Assembly (NCBI RefSeq): GCF_033063295.1
Contig: NZ_JAWJZH010000001.1
Location: forward strand, 1,054,001-1,118,000
Direction: 5' to 3'
Length of the DNA: 64,000 bases
DNA from: Nitrosomonas sp. Is35
Lineage (GTDB): Bacteria > Pseudomonadota > Gammaproteobacteria > Burkholderiales > Nitrosomonadaceae
The notes under the pieces are model-generated. The model was not told the origin of the DNA, searched no databases, and was given only the letters and a program-made list of their open reading frames with translations. Every line of letters starts with the position of its first letter. The first letter of the stretch is position 1. Of this stretch, positions 1 to 8,881 are shown one piece after another. The position numbers were made by a program, and so were the translations under genes.

Positions 1-94
1 CGGCATGCGCCGCTGCTTCAAACGATTGCTCGATTGTCAGGCCGCAGCCGATAATCCCGATGTCGGCATCGTGTTCAAAATACGATGAGCTCAC
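1..94 (-). CDS. Archease (N-terminal part only)
   Basis: Reading the minus strand from a GTG at 94 gives SSSYFEHDADIGI followed by GCGLTIEQSFEAAAHA, which runs off the window edge. The EH-x-ADIGI opening and the ExxFEAAA helix are the usual start of archease, a small protein that helps the RNA ligase RtcB. Only about 31 residues are visible. The frame has a stop a few bases upstream of the GTG, so this is the natural start. The gene is divergent from the phosphoribosyltransferase at 222. RtcB itself would have to lie outside the window; its presence is inference. Confidence 0.75.
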   Translation of the reverse strand, partial: MSSSYFEHDADIGIIGCGLTIEQSFEAAAHA

Positions 95-221
95 TTTTTA
101 ATCACTTTATAAAAATGTAGTTTTATTGTAGTATTTTTGCCGGAAGAAATGTATCAATCTGAACGATCGTTGCGATTGATCAAATCGGAACACACTGCAC
201 AATAGCGATAAGGAGCACAGC

Positions 222-866
222 ATGATTTTCGCCGACCGCATGGCAGCAGCCGGAAAGCTGGCGGATGCATTGTCCGGATATCGCGATAAAAATCCGCTGA
301 TACTCGCTATCCCGCGTGGCGCGGTGCCGATGGCCAAGGCGATTGCGCAGCGGCTGAACGGTGAACTGGATGTGGTGCTGGTGCGTAAGCTCCGCGCTCC
401 CGGTAATCCGGAGTATGCCATCGGTTCCGTCGACGAAAGCGGTTGGGTTTATTTGACGGAATATGCCGCACGGGCCGGTGCGGATCAAGCGTACATCGAT
501 CAGGAAGTATCGGCGCAATTGGAAACCATCCGGCAGCGGCGCGCGCACTATACGCCCGGGCGCGCACCGATAGATCCTGCAGGGCGCATCGTGATTGTGG
601 TTGATGACGGACTGGCTACCGGTTCGACCATGATTGCGGCACTGCATGCCTTGCGTAACCAGAAAACGGCGGAATTGATCTGTGCCGTACCGGTGGCGCC
701 ACCGGAAACACTGAAGAAATTGCAGGGCAAAGCGGATCGCATTGTCTGTTTGTCAGCACCCGATGATTTTTATGCCGTCGGGCAGTTTTATACGGACTTT
801 CCGCAAGTGAGCGATGACGAAGTGATTGCGTGTCTTGCCGCCGCGCCACGGCAGATTGTGGGGTAA
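222..866 (+). CDS. Phosphoribosyltransferase family protein
   Basis: A 214-residue type I phosphoribosyltransferase-fold protein. The PRPP-binding loop is visible as VIVVDDGLATGSTM around residues 125-138: two acidic residues followed by the ATGST phosphate loop. The N-terminal LAIPRGAVPMA region forms the other half of the pocket. Family members are usually stand-alone or fused to a dienelactone-hydrolase-like domain; here the fusion is absent, and a possible matching hydrolase sits at 50525-51154. An AAGGAG-like site (ataaggagcac) precedes the ATG. The real substrate base is unknown. It is divergent from archease, an arrangement that suggests a stress or RNA-repair neighbourhood, but that is inference. 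Confidence 0.85.
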   Translation: MIFADRMAAAGKLADALSGYRDKNPLILAIPRGAVPMAKAIAQRLNGELDVVLVRKLRAPGNPEYAIGSVDESGWVYLTEYAARAGADQAYIDQEVSAQLETIRQRRAHYTPGRAPIDPAGRIVIVVDDGLATGSTMIAALHALRNQKTAELICAVPVAPPETLKKLQGKADRIVCLSAPDDFYAVGQFYTDFPQVSDDEVIACLAAAPRQIVG

Positions 867-1135
867 TCGCGCATGCTGTTGGCAGGAACATATTCGCCAG
901 CACTTGAAATTGTATGAATCGCCATTACTTCTGATTGACGAGCGGAATGGCGGAAATATTCACCCGGTGCGGATTGAAAGCTTTGTTGCCTGAGAATTGA
1001 CATAAGAGTGAACCTTAAGCCCGATTCTTAATCGAATGGTTCATTGGTTACGGCTTCCTACTTTATTTTTGATGACCTATGTACCTCGATAAAATTTACG
1101 TATTACAAACGGGTGTAAGTCTTAAGGTTTCTACC

Positions 1136-1531
1136 ATGGCGTTGCAGGAATTGATTGCCAAAGCCATCAACACAAGAAAATTTCCCGAACTTCAGAGCAT
1201 TCGCAGTACCACGGACTTATACGCTTATCTGTCGGTAGTTGTGTGCGCTGGCGCTGAAGATTTGATCAAAAGGCGGCAACGGTGGATTAATCATAAAACA
1301 AAAGCGGATTTGATCGCCGGTCAACCGGTTCCATTCAATACCTTCTGCAATCTCTTCTGGCGTAATCTGGACGAGGATGACCCGGATGGCGATGAATGGC
1401 AACAACTGATTGCCAGTGACGAATTTTATTCACAACTGACCATTCTATTGCATAAATTGCGTATTGCCGAGCGTAACTTGCAGCAATATAACGGTAGCGG
1501 AATGCTTGATTTCAATCTCGGCTCGGCTTGA
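1136..1531 (+). CDS. Hypothetical protein, about 131 residues
   Basis: I do not recognise this protein. From the ATG at 1136 it begins MALQELIAKAINTRKF and is rich in helix-forming residues, Trp and acidic residues, with a central DEDDPDGDEWQQLIASDEF acidic patch. There is no signal peptide, membrane segment or Cys motif, so a soluble cytoplasmic protein is likely. The frame also stays open back to an ATG at 1079, giving a 150-residue form; neither start has a strong ribosome-binding site. It is single and is followed by a strong hairpin terminator at 1583. Coding potential is supported by length and amino acid composition only. Confidence 0.6.
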   Translation: MALQELIAKAINTRKFPELQSIRSTTDLYAYLSVVVCAGAEDLIKRRQRWINHKTKADLIAGQPVPFNTFCNLFWRNLDEDDPDGDEWQQLIASDEFYSQLTILLHKLRIAERNLQQYNGSGMLDFNLGSA

Positions 1532-1582
1532 GCCAGTGTGACCGGAACAATCAGAAGACCACGCTGTTTTGGTGTCATGAAG

Positions 1583-1613
1583 AACAATCCCGCTACTTGA
1601 GCGGGATTGTTTT
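1583..1613. terminator. Hairpin terminator, probably bidirectional
   Basis: AACAATCCCGCT (1583-1594) pairs perfectly with AGCGGGATTGTT (1600-1611) across a 5-base loop, with T residues following on the plus strand and A residues preceding. It lies between two convergent genes, the hypothetical gene ending at 1531 and the PEP-CTERM gene ending at 1644, and can serve both. Confidence 0.85.
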
Positions 1614-1643
1614 AAGTAAGGGCATATCTTACTTACATCAGTT

Positions 1644-2228
1644 TTACTTTTTGCGGCGGATGGCCGTACCGAGTAATCCCAATCCGATCAGCAACATCGC
1701 ATAGGTTTCAGGTTCTGGAACTGGTGAAACGTACCAAGCGGAATCCGGTGTATAGGATGTAGCTTGAACGTGCAGCGCTAACTGGCCATCAATCGGTAAA
1801 GGATCGGATCCCAAACCACTCACATGCCAGGTTACTGATTCATTGGCTGTCAGTCTGTCTGATGACCCGCCATCACCGAAATCGTAACGGAAATTAAAAC
1901 TTCCACCTGGGCCGCCGCCACTAGCTGGATTGACCACAGTCACGCCTCCACCTAAATCGGTTGAGCTGGATGTGGGTTCTGTGCCTACCACTGCCATTGA
2001 GCCTATGAATGAATCGGTACCAAAGATTGCATTTAAATCTAAAGTGGTCAGTGTAAATGTCCAGTTTCCTCCGCCATCATCAGTAGCACTCAGATCGGCA
2101 AAGTGAACATTCGCAGGGCCGCCACCGGATAGTAACTGGCCAAATGAATAGGTATTTGCTTGAACACCGCTTCCGAAGACGAGAGTACCCGTTGCAATAA
2201 TCGCTATTGCTAGTTTTTTTAGTATCAT
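1644..2228 (-). CDS. PEP-CTERM sorted secreted protein
   Basis: A 194-residue secreted protein. The N-terminus (MILKKLAIAIIATGTLVFG, ending VQA|N) is a signal peptide; the C-terminus shows the tripartite PEP-CTERM signal: VPEPETYAML, a hydrophobic stretch, then RRKK. Such proteins are recognised by an exosortase after export and tied to exopolysaccharide production; no exosortase is present in the window. The middle is Gly/Ser/Thr-rich and of low complexity, with no recognised domain. I chose the ATG at 2228 because AAGGAG lies just upstream; the frame stays open to 2327, but that start would place an unlikely 33-residue leader before the signal peptide. Confidence 0.9.
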   Translation of the reverse strand: MILKKLAIAIIATGTLVFGSGVQANTYSFGQLLSGGGPANVHFADLSATDDGGGNWTFTLTTLDLNAIFGTDSFIGSMAVVGTEPTSSSTDLGGGVTVVNPASGGGPGGSFNFRYDFGDGGSSDRLTANESVTWHVSGLGSDPLPIDGQLALHVQATSYTPDSAWYVSPVPEPETYAMLLIGLGLLGTAIRRKK

Positions 2229-2547
2229 GTCTTGCTCCTTTTTATATTGCAGATTTGTGGTATTAACTCTCCTGAGTTCAGAACTTTCATAATGAAAACA
2301 TTCATTAGTCATTCCAAACTTAGGCACTTTTGATTATGTGCTTAGGAAAGTCTTATTGATATAAGGATTATGCTTATTTTTCAGAAAAAATAACGAGTAA
2401 TCTTTGTAGGATAAATGGAATTCTTCTGCCGTTATGGCGTTTGGAAGTATGCTTGAGGCAGCGCGTTCGAGAGGTTTGAGCATGAGTGCGATGTGAATCG
2501 ATTCAGCGTTGCGGTAATTTCCGGGAGAATTCGTTTCGATCGCAAAT
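2229..2547. other. Intergenic region between truB and the PEP-CTERM gene
   Basis: About 320 bases without a supportable gene. Both flanking genes are on the minus strand, so it should hold the promoter of the PEP-CTERM gene. The sequence is AT-rich near 2330-2400. I see no RNA gene, repeat or clear operator here. Confidence 0.5.
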
Positions 2548-3486
2548 TTATACCGTCATTTCAGACCAATAACTATTCGACAGTAAACGCTTGGCCATTA
2601 TTTCCTGGTTAGCGGTGATTTCGCCGAGTCCCATGAAGTGTTGCCGGTTATATAAGCGTATGACTTTTCCGGCCGGTATAGCGTCGCTATCCGGTTGATA
2701 TTCCACGGTGCGGCCTTGTTGCAGCAGTAATGCCGGCTGATCGTCCAGCGTGACTGCCGGGTATGCCTGCAATAAACAATCGGCCGGCAGTAAACATGCA
2801 TCTCTCTCGATAGCGCTCATTTCCTCCAGCGCCGGTAGCGTGTGCGCTTGAGATACCGGGAAACGATCGATAGCGGTACGGCGCAAACTCAGCAGGTACG
2901 CGCCGCCGCTTCCCAGCGCCTTGCCGATATCTTCCGCCAGTGTCCGGATGTAAGTACCGGTGCCGCATTGAATAGTCAATTGCAATTCATTGTGCAGTAA
3001 TGACTGGATTTGTATTCCGTGAATGATGACTTCACGCGCCTGCCGTTCAATGTTTTCGCCGTTTCTGGCATAGGCATACAGCGGTTTTCCTTGATGTTTC
3101 AGTGCGCTGTACATGGGTGGGGTCTGCATGATGGGGCCTATAAAACCCTGTATGACGTGTTCGCATTCGGAGAAAGCCGGGTTAGGGGCGGTTGCGGCCA
3201 CTTGACTGATTTCGCCTTCCGCATCGCCCGTGGTGCTCATAAAACCCAGTTTCAAGGTTGTTTCGTAGGTTTTATTGGCGCCCAGCAGCACCGATGAGAA
3301 TTTGGTGGCTTCGCCAAAACAGACTGGAAGCAACCCGGTCGCCATGGGATCCAGTGTGCCGGTATGTCCGCATTTGGTTGCGGAGAAAAGATGCTTGGCG
3401 ATCTGGATGGCTTTGTTGGATGAAATATTGAGCGGTTTATCCAATAACAGGACACCGCTGATATTGCGTTTTGCTGGCTTAGTCAA
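2548..3486 (-). CDS. truB: tRNA pseudouridine(55) synthase TruB
   Basis: A 312-residue enzyme that converts U55 in the T-arm of tRNAs to pseudouridine. The family signature GHTGTLDPMATGLLPVC is visible at about residues 41-57 and contains the catalytic Asp; LLLDKPLNISSN at the N-terminus and GTGTYIRTLAEDIG around residue 178 are also typical. Length fits the family. It is the last gene of the rimP-nusA-infB-rbfA-truB run, 30 bases after rbfA and on the same strand, the order common in proteobacteria. Confidence 0.97.
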   Translation of the reverse strand: MTKPAKRNISGVLLLDKPLNISSNKAIQIAKHLFSATKCGHTGTLDPMATGLLPVCFGEATKFSSVLLGANKTYETTLKLGFMSTTGDAEGEISQVAATAPNPAFSECEHVIQGFIGPIMQTPPMYSALKHQGKPLYAYARNGENIERQAREVIIHGIQIQSLLHNELQLTIQCGTGTYIRTLAEDIGKALGSGGAYLLSLRRTAIDRFPVSQAHTLPALEEMSAIERDACLLPADCLLQAYPAVTLDDQPALLLQQGRTVEYQPDSDAIPAGKVIRLYNRQHFMGLGEITANQEIMAKRLLSNSYWSEMTV

Positions 3487-3516
3487 ATGAGTGCGGAGGT
3501 TTTGTCAGTGTGGTGG

Positions 3517-3912
3517 TCAGCCGGTTTGCTCCGGATCCGGATCGAGATGGTGTGTTGCCTTATCTTGCGCGATGGCGTCGTCGATTAATTTGGATAGACG
3601 CACGCCGCGTTCGACCGATGCATCAAAAACAAAGTGGAGTTGCGGTGTGATTCTTAATTTCATCCGATGGGCGAGATGGGTACGCAAAAAACCCTTGGCA
3701 TGTTCCAAACCTTTTTCCACCAGCACATTTTCTTCTGTATTGCATAACGTGGTGTAAAAGACTTTGGCATTACTATAATCGCGAGTCACTTCGACGGCCG
3801 TGATCGTGATTAGCCGTACACGGGGATCTTTGATTTCATTTTGTACCAAATCCGCTAATTCCCGCTGTATTTGGTCGGCAACGCGCAGGGTACGGGAAAA
3901 ATCTCTGGGCAT
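3517..3912 (-). CDS. rbfA: Ribosome-binding factor A
   Basis: 131 residues, the usual size. The protein is a KH-fold factor that binds the 30S subunit and is needed for late 16S rRNA maturation, especially at low temperature. The N-terminus (RVADQIQRELADLVQNEIKD) and the following DPRV...ITITAVEVTRDYSNAKVFY are characteristic. It lies 27 bases downstream of infB and 30 bases upstream of truB in the same transcription direction. Confidence 0.96.
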   Translation of the reverse strand: MPRDFSRTLRVADQIQRELADLVQNEIKDPRVRLITITAVEVTRDYSNAKVFYTTLCNTEENVLVEKGLEHAKGFLRTHLAHRMKLRITPQLHFVFDASVERGVRLSKLIDDAIAQDKATHHLDPDPEQTG

Positions 3913-3939
3913 ATCGGCTATCGCGAATCAGAATACTGA

Positions 3940-6594
3940 TTACAGAGACCGTGCGGTCTCGACAATTTCATAAATTTCCAGTTGGTCGCCGACCTGAATA
4001 TCATTGAAATTTTTTAGCGATAAACCGCATTCAAACCCTTCCCGGACTTCCTTGGCATCATCTTTGAAGCGTTTCAGCGAATCGAGTTCGCAGCTGTGGA
4101 TTACCAGACCATCGCGTAACACTCTGACGAGTGAGCTTCTTTTAACGATGCCATCGAGCACATAACATCCGGCAACCACACCCACTTTAGGAATGCGATA
4201 AATTTCACGGATATCGACGAGACCGATGATGCTTTCCTTGCGATCAGGCGACATCATGCCGGAAAGTGCCGCTTTAATTTCATCAACCGCTTCGTAAATA
4301 ATATTGTAGTAACGCACATCGACGCCACTGGAGCCGATCAATTTGCGCGCGCTTGCATCCGCGCGGACATTAAAGCCAATAATGACGGCTTTGGATGCCA
4401 ATGACAGGTTGACATCGGACTCGATAATCGCGCCCACGCCACTGTGGATGATATTGACCTTGACTTCGTCCGTTGAAATTTTTTGCAGCGCGTAAGCCAA
4501 GGCTTCGCAAGAACCTTGCACATCGGCTTTGATGATCAAGGATAGGATTTTGACATCTTCTTGCTGGTCAAAAACATTCTCAAGTTTTGCGGCCTGCTGC
4601 TTGGCGAGTTTCACATCACGGTATTTACCTTGCCGGAACAGTGCGATTTCCCGTGCTTTCCGCTCGTCATCGAGTACCAGCACCGTTTCACCGGCTTCTG
4701 GCACCTCGGATAATCCTTGAATTTCAACCGGAATGGATGTTCCCGCCTGTTTAATCGCTTTACCATTTTCGTCGTTCATGCCGCGCACTTTGCCAAAAAC
4801 CGCGCCAGCCAATATCACATCGCCGCGATTCAGCGTTCCGGATTGCACCAGAATGGTTGCGACCGGGCCGCGGCCTTTATCCAGCCGTGATTCGATCACA
4901 ACGCCTTTTGCAGCGGTTTTGACCGGAGCTTTCAGTTCTAGCACTTCGGCTTGCAGCAATATGCTTTCCAGCAGGCTATCAATGCCTTGACCTGTTTTGG
5001 CCGATACCTCGACGAACATGGTATCGCCGCCCCAATCTTCCGGGACTACTTCGTGCGTAACCAGTTCGTGCCGGATCCGTTCGGGATTGGCTTCGGGTTT
5101 GTCGATTTTATTGACGGCTACAATGATGGGGATCTTGGCTGCTTTGGCATGGTGAACGGCTTCGATGGTTTGCGGCATAACGCCATCGTCCGCAGCGACG
5201 ACGAGAATAACGATATCCGTGATCTTGGTGCCGCGTGCACGCATGGCCGTAAAGGCTTCATGTCCCGGAGTATCGAGAAAGGTGATCATGCCGTGATCGG
5301 TTTCTACATGATAAGCGCCGATGTGCTGGGTGATTCCGCCCGCTTCACCACCGGCGACACGGGTGCGGCGGATATAGTCCAATAAAGAAGTTTTACCGTG
5401 ATCGACGTGCCCCATGACCGTGACCACGGGCGCCCGTGGAAACAATTCAGCTTCACCGGTGGAGGATTCGTGATCGGCAAGAAAATTCTCGGGATTATCA
5501 ATCTCGGCATATTTGGCGATATGGCCCATTTCTTCGACGACAATCATGGCCGTATCCTGATCCAGCATTTGATTGATGGTCACCATGCTGCCCATCTTCA
5601 TCAATACTTTGATGACGTCGGCGGCTTTTACCGACATTTTTTGTGCAAGAGCGCCTACAGAAATGGTTTCGGGAACCATGATTTCGCGCACGATCGGTTC
5701 TGTCGGTGCGGAAAAGGCGTGCATATTCTGCTCTTCGGCATGCGCCGGTTTGCTATGTTTATCTCTGCGTGTGCGCCAGCCTTGTTGACCGTTGGTGAGA
5801 TCGCCGCGGGTTTTGACACCGCGTTTTTTAGTGGTTTCATCTTTCCAGACCACTTGCTGCTTGGCTTGTTTCTTCTTTTTCTCGACTTTTTCTTCCGGTT
5901 TTACCGCCGGTTTGTGCAGCGTTCCGTCGGTCGAAGCGGCCTGAGTGCCATCTGCAGATTGTTCGGTCTCGGTTTTCTTGGCGATGGTTGACGGACTGCT
6001 GATTTCTGCTTCTGCGGGTGTTGCCGGTCCCGGTTTGATTGCTGTTTGGGCTGCTTCAGTCTCAGTGGCTTTTTCCGGTTCTGTTAAGGTTTTATTGCCA
6101 GACTCGGCTTTCTTGCGCTCTCTTTTCTGTTTAATCTCTTCAGCCTGACGCGCCATCAATTCCGCTTGCTTGCGCGCTTCTTCGTTGCGCAGAGCCAGTT
6201 GTTCCGCATCGATGATGGAGACAGGTTCTTTGCTCGGCGGACTGACGGCCTCAATGGGCTTAGCGGCCTCTGGGGGAGTTTCAACTTCGTCCGGCATGCC
6301 CGGTTTTGTCAGTACGCGTCTTTTTCTGACTTCCACTTGAATCGTCCGTGCCCTGCCTGTGCTGTCAGATTTACGTATTTCGGAAGTTTGGCGGCGTGTT
6401 AACGTGACTTTGCTGCGGGTCTCAGTGGTGCCATGAGTTTTTCTTAGATAATCAAGTAACTGCGCTTTATCTTGCTCGGTTAAACTGTCTTCCGCCAGCG
6501 TTTTTTTTACGCCGGCAGCTTTAAGTTGTTCCAGCAGGACTGCCGGTAACAAACCCAGTTCATTAGCAAATTGTTCCACACTCATTTGAGCCAT
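3940..6594 (-). CDS. infB: Translation initiation factor IF-2
   Basis: 884 residues. IF-2 is the GTPase that brings initiator tRNA to the 30S subunit and promotes subunit joining. The layout is an IF2-N helical domain ([15 protein letters not shown]), a long charged, low-complexity linker rich in Lys, Glu and Ala (about residues 100-270), a second IF2-N region, then the GTPase domain with G1 [10 protein letters not shown]3 DTPGHEAF and G4 NKID, followed by the beta-barrel and C-terminal tRNA-binding domains. Length is normal for a proteobacterial IF-2. It follows nusA by 86 bases, a gap holding a hairpin at 6647-6673. Confidence 0.98.
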   Translation of the reverse strand: MAQMSVEQFANELGLLPAVLLEQLKAAGVKKTLAEDSLTEQDKAQLLDYLRKTHGTTETRSKVTLTRRQTSEIRKSDSTGRARTIQVEVRKRRVLTKPGMPDEVETPPEAAKPIEAVSPPSKEPVSIIDAEQLALRNEEARKQAELMARQAEEIKQKRERKKAESGNKTLTEPEKATETEAAQTAIKPGPATPAEAEISSPSTIAKKTETEQSADGTQAASTDGTLHKPAVKPEEKVEKKKKQAKQQVVWKDETTKKRGVKTRGDLTNGQQGWRTRRDKHSKPAHAEEQNMHAFSAPTEPIVREIMVPETISVGALAQKMSVKAADVIKVLMKMGSMVTINQMLDQDTAMIVVEEMGHIAKYAEIDNPENFLADHESSTGEAELFPRAPVVTVMGHVDHGKTSLLDYIRRTRVAGGEAGGITQHIGAYHVETDHGMITFLDTPGHEAFTAMRARGTKITDIVILVVAADDGVMPQTIEAVHHAKAAKIPIIVAVNKIDKPEANPERIRHELVTHEVVPEDWGGDTMFVEVSAKTGQGIDSLLESILLQAEVLELKAPVKTAAKGVVIESRLDKGRGPVATILVQSGTLNRGDVILAGAVFGKVRGMNDENGKAIKQAGTSIPVEIQGLSEVPEAGETVLVLDDERKAREIALFRQGKYRDVKLAKQQAAKLENVFDQQEDVKILSLIIKADVQGSCEALAYALQKISTDEVKVNIIHSGVGAIIESDVNLSLASKAVIIGFNVRADASARKLIGSSGVDVRYYNIIYEAVDEIKAALSGMMSPDRKESIIGLVDIREIYRIPKVGVVAGCYVLDGIVKRSSLVRVLRDGLVIHSCELDSLKRFKDDAKEVREGFECGLSLKNFNDIQVGDQLEIYEIVETARSL

Positions 6595-6646
6595 TTATAA
6601 CCCTTCAACAAACAAAACGACAAGCAGGCTTCCGAAATAAACAACA

Positions 6647-6673
6647 ACCCGGTTAATTTATTACTAACCGGGT
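6647..6673 (-). terminator. Intercistronic hairpin between nusA and infB
   Basis: ACCCGGTTA (6647-6655) and TAACCGGGT (6665-6673) form a 9-bp stem with a 9-base loop. On the transcribed (minus) strand it is followed by TGTTGTTT rather than a clean U run, so it may be a weak terminator, a processing site or an mRNA-stabilising structure that adjusts infB relative to nusA. Effect is inference. Confidence 0.5.
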
Positions 6674-6680
6674 GTTTAAA

Positions 6681-8153
6681 TCAAGTAAACCATGGTTCAC
6701 GTGCTTTGATAATTAATTGATTTGCACGTTCAATATCAATACCGGTCATCTCAACCAGATCATCGGCAGCCAGATCGGCTAAATCGGCTTGTGTATTAAT
6801 ACCTTTTGCCGCCAGCTCGCGCACGATATCAATATCCATACCTTCTATGGCAAGCAAATCTTCCGCGACATGCTCAACTTTTTCTTCATTTGCGATGGCA
6901 TCCGTGAGCAGCACGTTACGCGCACGATTGCGGATCTCGGTGACGGTTTCTTCATCCAACGATTCGATTTCCAGCATCTCATTCAATGGCACGTAAGCTA
7001 CTTCTTCCAGCGTAACAAAGCCTTCCTGCACAAGAATTTCCGCGATTTCTTCGTCGACATCGAGTTTCTGCATGAAGAGCTGGCAGATTTGCGATGATTC
7101 TTGCTCATGTTTGGCTTGGGATTCTTCCACCGTCATGATGTTAAGTTCCCAGCCGGTCAACTCGGAAGCTAAGCGCACATTCTGTCCGCCGCGGCCGATG
7201 GCCTGCGCCAGATTATCATCATCGACCACGATGTCCATGCTGTGCTTTTCTTCATCGACCATGATGCTGCTAATTTCCGCGGGCGCCAGTGCATTGATGA
7301 TAAAAGTCGCGGGATCGTCCGACCACAGCACGATATCAACGCGTTCGCCAGCCAGTTCACTGATGACCGCTTGAACTCTGGAGCCGCGCATGCCGACGCA
7401 AGTACCGATCGGGTCGACACGCTGATCGTTCGATTTGACGGCAATCTTGGCGCGTGATCCGGGATCACGGGCGGCCGCTTTGATTTCCAGCAGACCTTCT
7501 TCAATCTCCGGCACTTCCAATTCAAACAATTTCATCAGAAATTCAGGGGAGTTACGCGAGAGCTTTAATTGCGGCCCTCTGGCAGCGCGATCCACTTTAT
7601 GCAGATAAGCCCGGACCCGGTCACCGACACGCAAGTTTTCCTTCGGTATCATCTGGTCGCGAGGGAGCTCCGCTTCGATCTTTCCGGACTCGATAATGGC
7701 ATTGCCACGCTCCATGCGTTTAATCGTGCCGGTAATTAAGTAATCTCCGCGTTCCAGGAAATCATTCAATGTTTGCTCACGTTCGGCGTCGCGTATTTTC
7801 TGGAAAATAACTTGTTTTGCGGCTTGTGCGCCGATACGCCCAAACTCAATGGGTTCTAGCGGTTTTTCCAGAAAACTGCCAATCTGAATGTCCGCATCGG
7901 TTTCTGCTGCATCACTCAAGGAGATCTGGCGCGCAGGATCTTCCACGGCGCCATCCTCAACAACCAGCCAGCGGCGGAAGGATTGGTGATCTCCTGTGGT
8001 TCTGTCAATAGAAACCCGAGTCTCGATATCCTCTTGAAATCGTTTTTTCGTAGCGGATGCCAATGCGAGCTCCAGCGCAGTGAAAACAATCTCTTTTTCC
8101 ACCGCTTTCTCGCGTGCCAATGCATCAACCAACAGTAAAATTTCGCGGCTCAT
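6681..8153 (-). CDS. nusA: Transcription termination/antitermination factor NusA
   Basis: 490 residues, full length for a proteobacterial NusA. It binds RNA polymerase and nascent RNA and controls pausing, termination and antitermination. An N-terminal polymerase-binding domain is followed by an S1 domain ([18 protein letters not shown], about residues 135-200), two KH domains ([18 protein letters not shown] and [18 protein letters not shown]), and two acidic C-terminal repeats containing LLAIEGMD and [10 protein letters not shown] helix-hairpin-helix-like units. It starts 24 bases after rimP, within the same operon. Confidence 0.98.
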   Translation of the reverse strand: MSREILLLVDALAREKAVEKEIVFTALELALASATKKRFQEDIETRVSIDRTTGDHQSFRRWLVVEDGAVEDPARQISLSDAAETDADIQIGSFLEKPLEPIEFGRIGAQAAKQVIFQKIRDAEREQTLNDFLERGDYLITGTIKRMERGNAIIESGKIEAELPRDQMIPKENLRVGDRVRAYLHKVDRAARGPQLKLSRNSPEFLMKLFELEVPEIEEGLLEIKAAARDPGSRAKIAVKSNDQRVDPIGTCVGMRGSRVQAVISELAGERVDIVLWSDDPATFIINALAPAEISSIMVDEEKHSMDIVVDDDNLAQAIGRGGQNVRLASELTGWELNIMTVEESQAKHEQESSQICQLFMQKLDVDEEIAEILVQEGFVTLEEVAYVPLNEMLEIESLDEETVTEIRNRARNVLLTDAIANEEKVEHVAEDLLAIEGMDIDIVRELAAKGINTQADLADLAADDLVEMTGIDIERANQLIIKAREPWFT

Positions 8154-8177
8154 AGTCCTCCAGCCAAATCTATATAC

Positions 8178-8606
8178 CTACAATTTTGGAACCAAACGCG
8201 CTTTTCCAAGGTTACTCAATTCAAGATCAAACAATTTTCCTTCGCTTTCCAGTTTTATTATGCCATTATTTATTTCCCGCAAAACTCCCACAAAATTCCG
8301 TTGCCCCTGAATCGGGATACGCAGCTTTAGTTTGACCGTTTCTCCTTTGAAACGGATAAAATCCGCTTCTTTCCGCAACGGCCTGTCTAATCCGGGCGAT
8401 GACACTTCCAAGCGGCCATAATCGATGTTTTCAACTGCAAACAACCGGCTGAGATGATTGCTGATTGCTACACAATCATCAATGTTAATACCGCCCTCTT
8501 TATCGACAAATATTCTTAATAATTTGTTGTGTGCTAGCCGTTCCACTTCAACCAACTCGTAGCCCATTCCTTGCAGAGTCGATTCTAATAATTCCTCTAA
8601 TACCAT
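8178..8606 (-). CDS. rimP: Ribosome maturation factor RimP
   Basis: 142 residues from the ATG at 8606. RimP binds the 30S subunit and assists its assembly. Typical family segments are GYELVEVE near the N-terminus, [16 protein letters not shown], and [10 protein letters not shown], the most conserved motif. I placed the start at 8606 because GGTGAGG lies just upstream and the protein then begins at the usual point; an open frame to 8693 would read through the leader hairpin. It is the first gene of the nusA-infB operon. Confidence 0.95.
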   Translation of the reverse strand: MVLEELLESTLQGMGYELVEVERLAHNKLLRIFVDKEGGINIDDCVAISNHLSRLFAVENIDYGRLEVSSPGLDRPLRKEADFIRFKGETVKLKLRIPIQGQRNFVGVLREINNGIIKLESEGKLFDLELSNLGKARLVPKL

Positions 8607-8621
8607 AGCCTCACCACAAAT

Positions 8622-8645
8622 AAAAAATGGGCTGAAAAAGCCCAT
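8622..8645 (-). terminator. Terminator-like hairpin in the rimP-nusA leader
   Basis: On the minus strand ATGGGCT (8645-8639) pairs with AGCCCAT (8633-8627) across a TTTTC loop and is followed directly by a T run. This is the form of an intrinsic terminator, placed 16 bases before the rimP start and so after any promoter of the operon. In E. coli the leader of the rimP-nusA-infB operon also carries terminators and NusA regulates itself there (established knowledge); the same role here is inference. Confidence 0.65.
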
Positions 8646-8881
8646 CGAATTTATTGATTTTATTTTAACAAATATTTGTGAAATAGGAAACATAAACTTT
8701 CGCCAAGGGTAATATTTGCAGCGATTTTCAGTGCCTTACCGGTATTCTCCGGATAGCCTGTTTAATGCTGTTTTTGGGGCGGAGTTTTTAACCTGTCCCA
8801 AATTAAGAGGTATAAGGTGTTTGGAGCCAATGATACAATTCCGTCTCAGTGTATTGAACGAATGAATACCGGAGATAGTGC

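Noticed and set aside
5398..5991. 197-residue plus-strand frame opposite infB
   Set aside because: Phe/His/Gly-rich antisense of the IF-2 G domain and linker; not a real protein.
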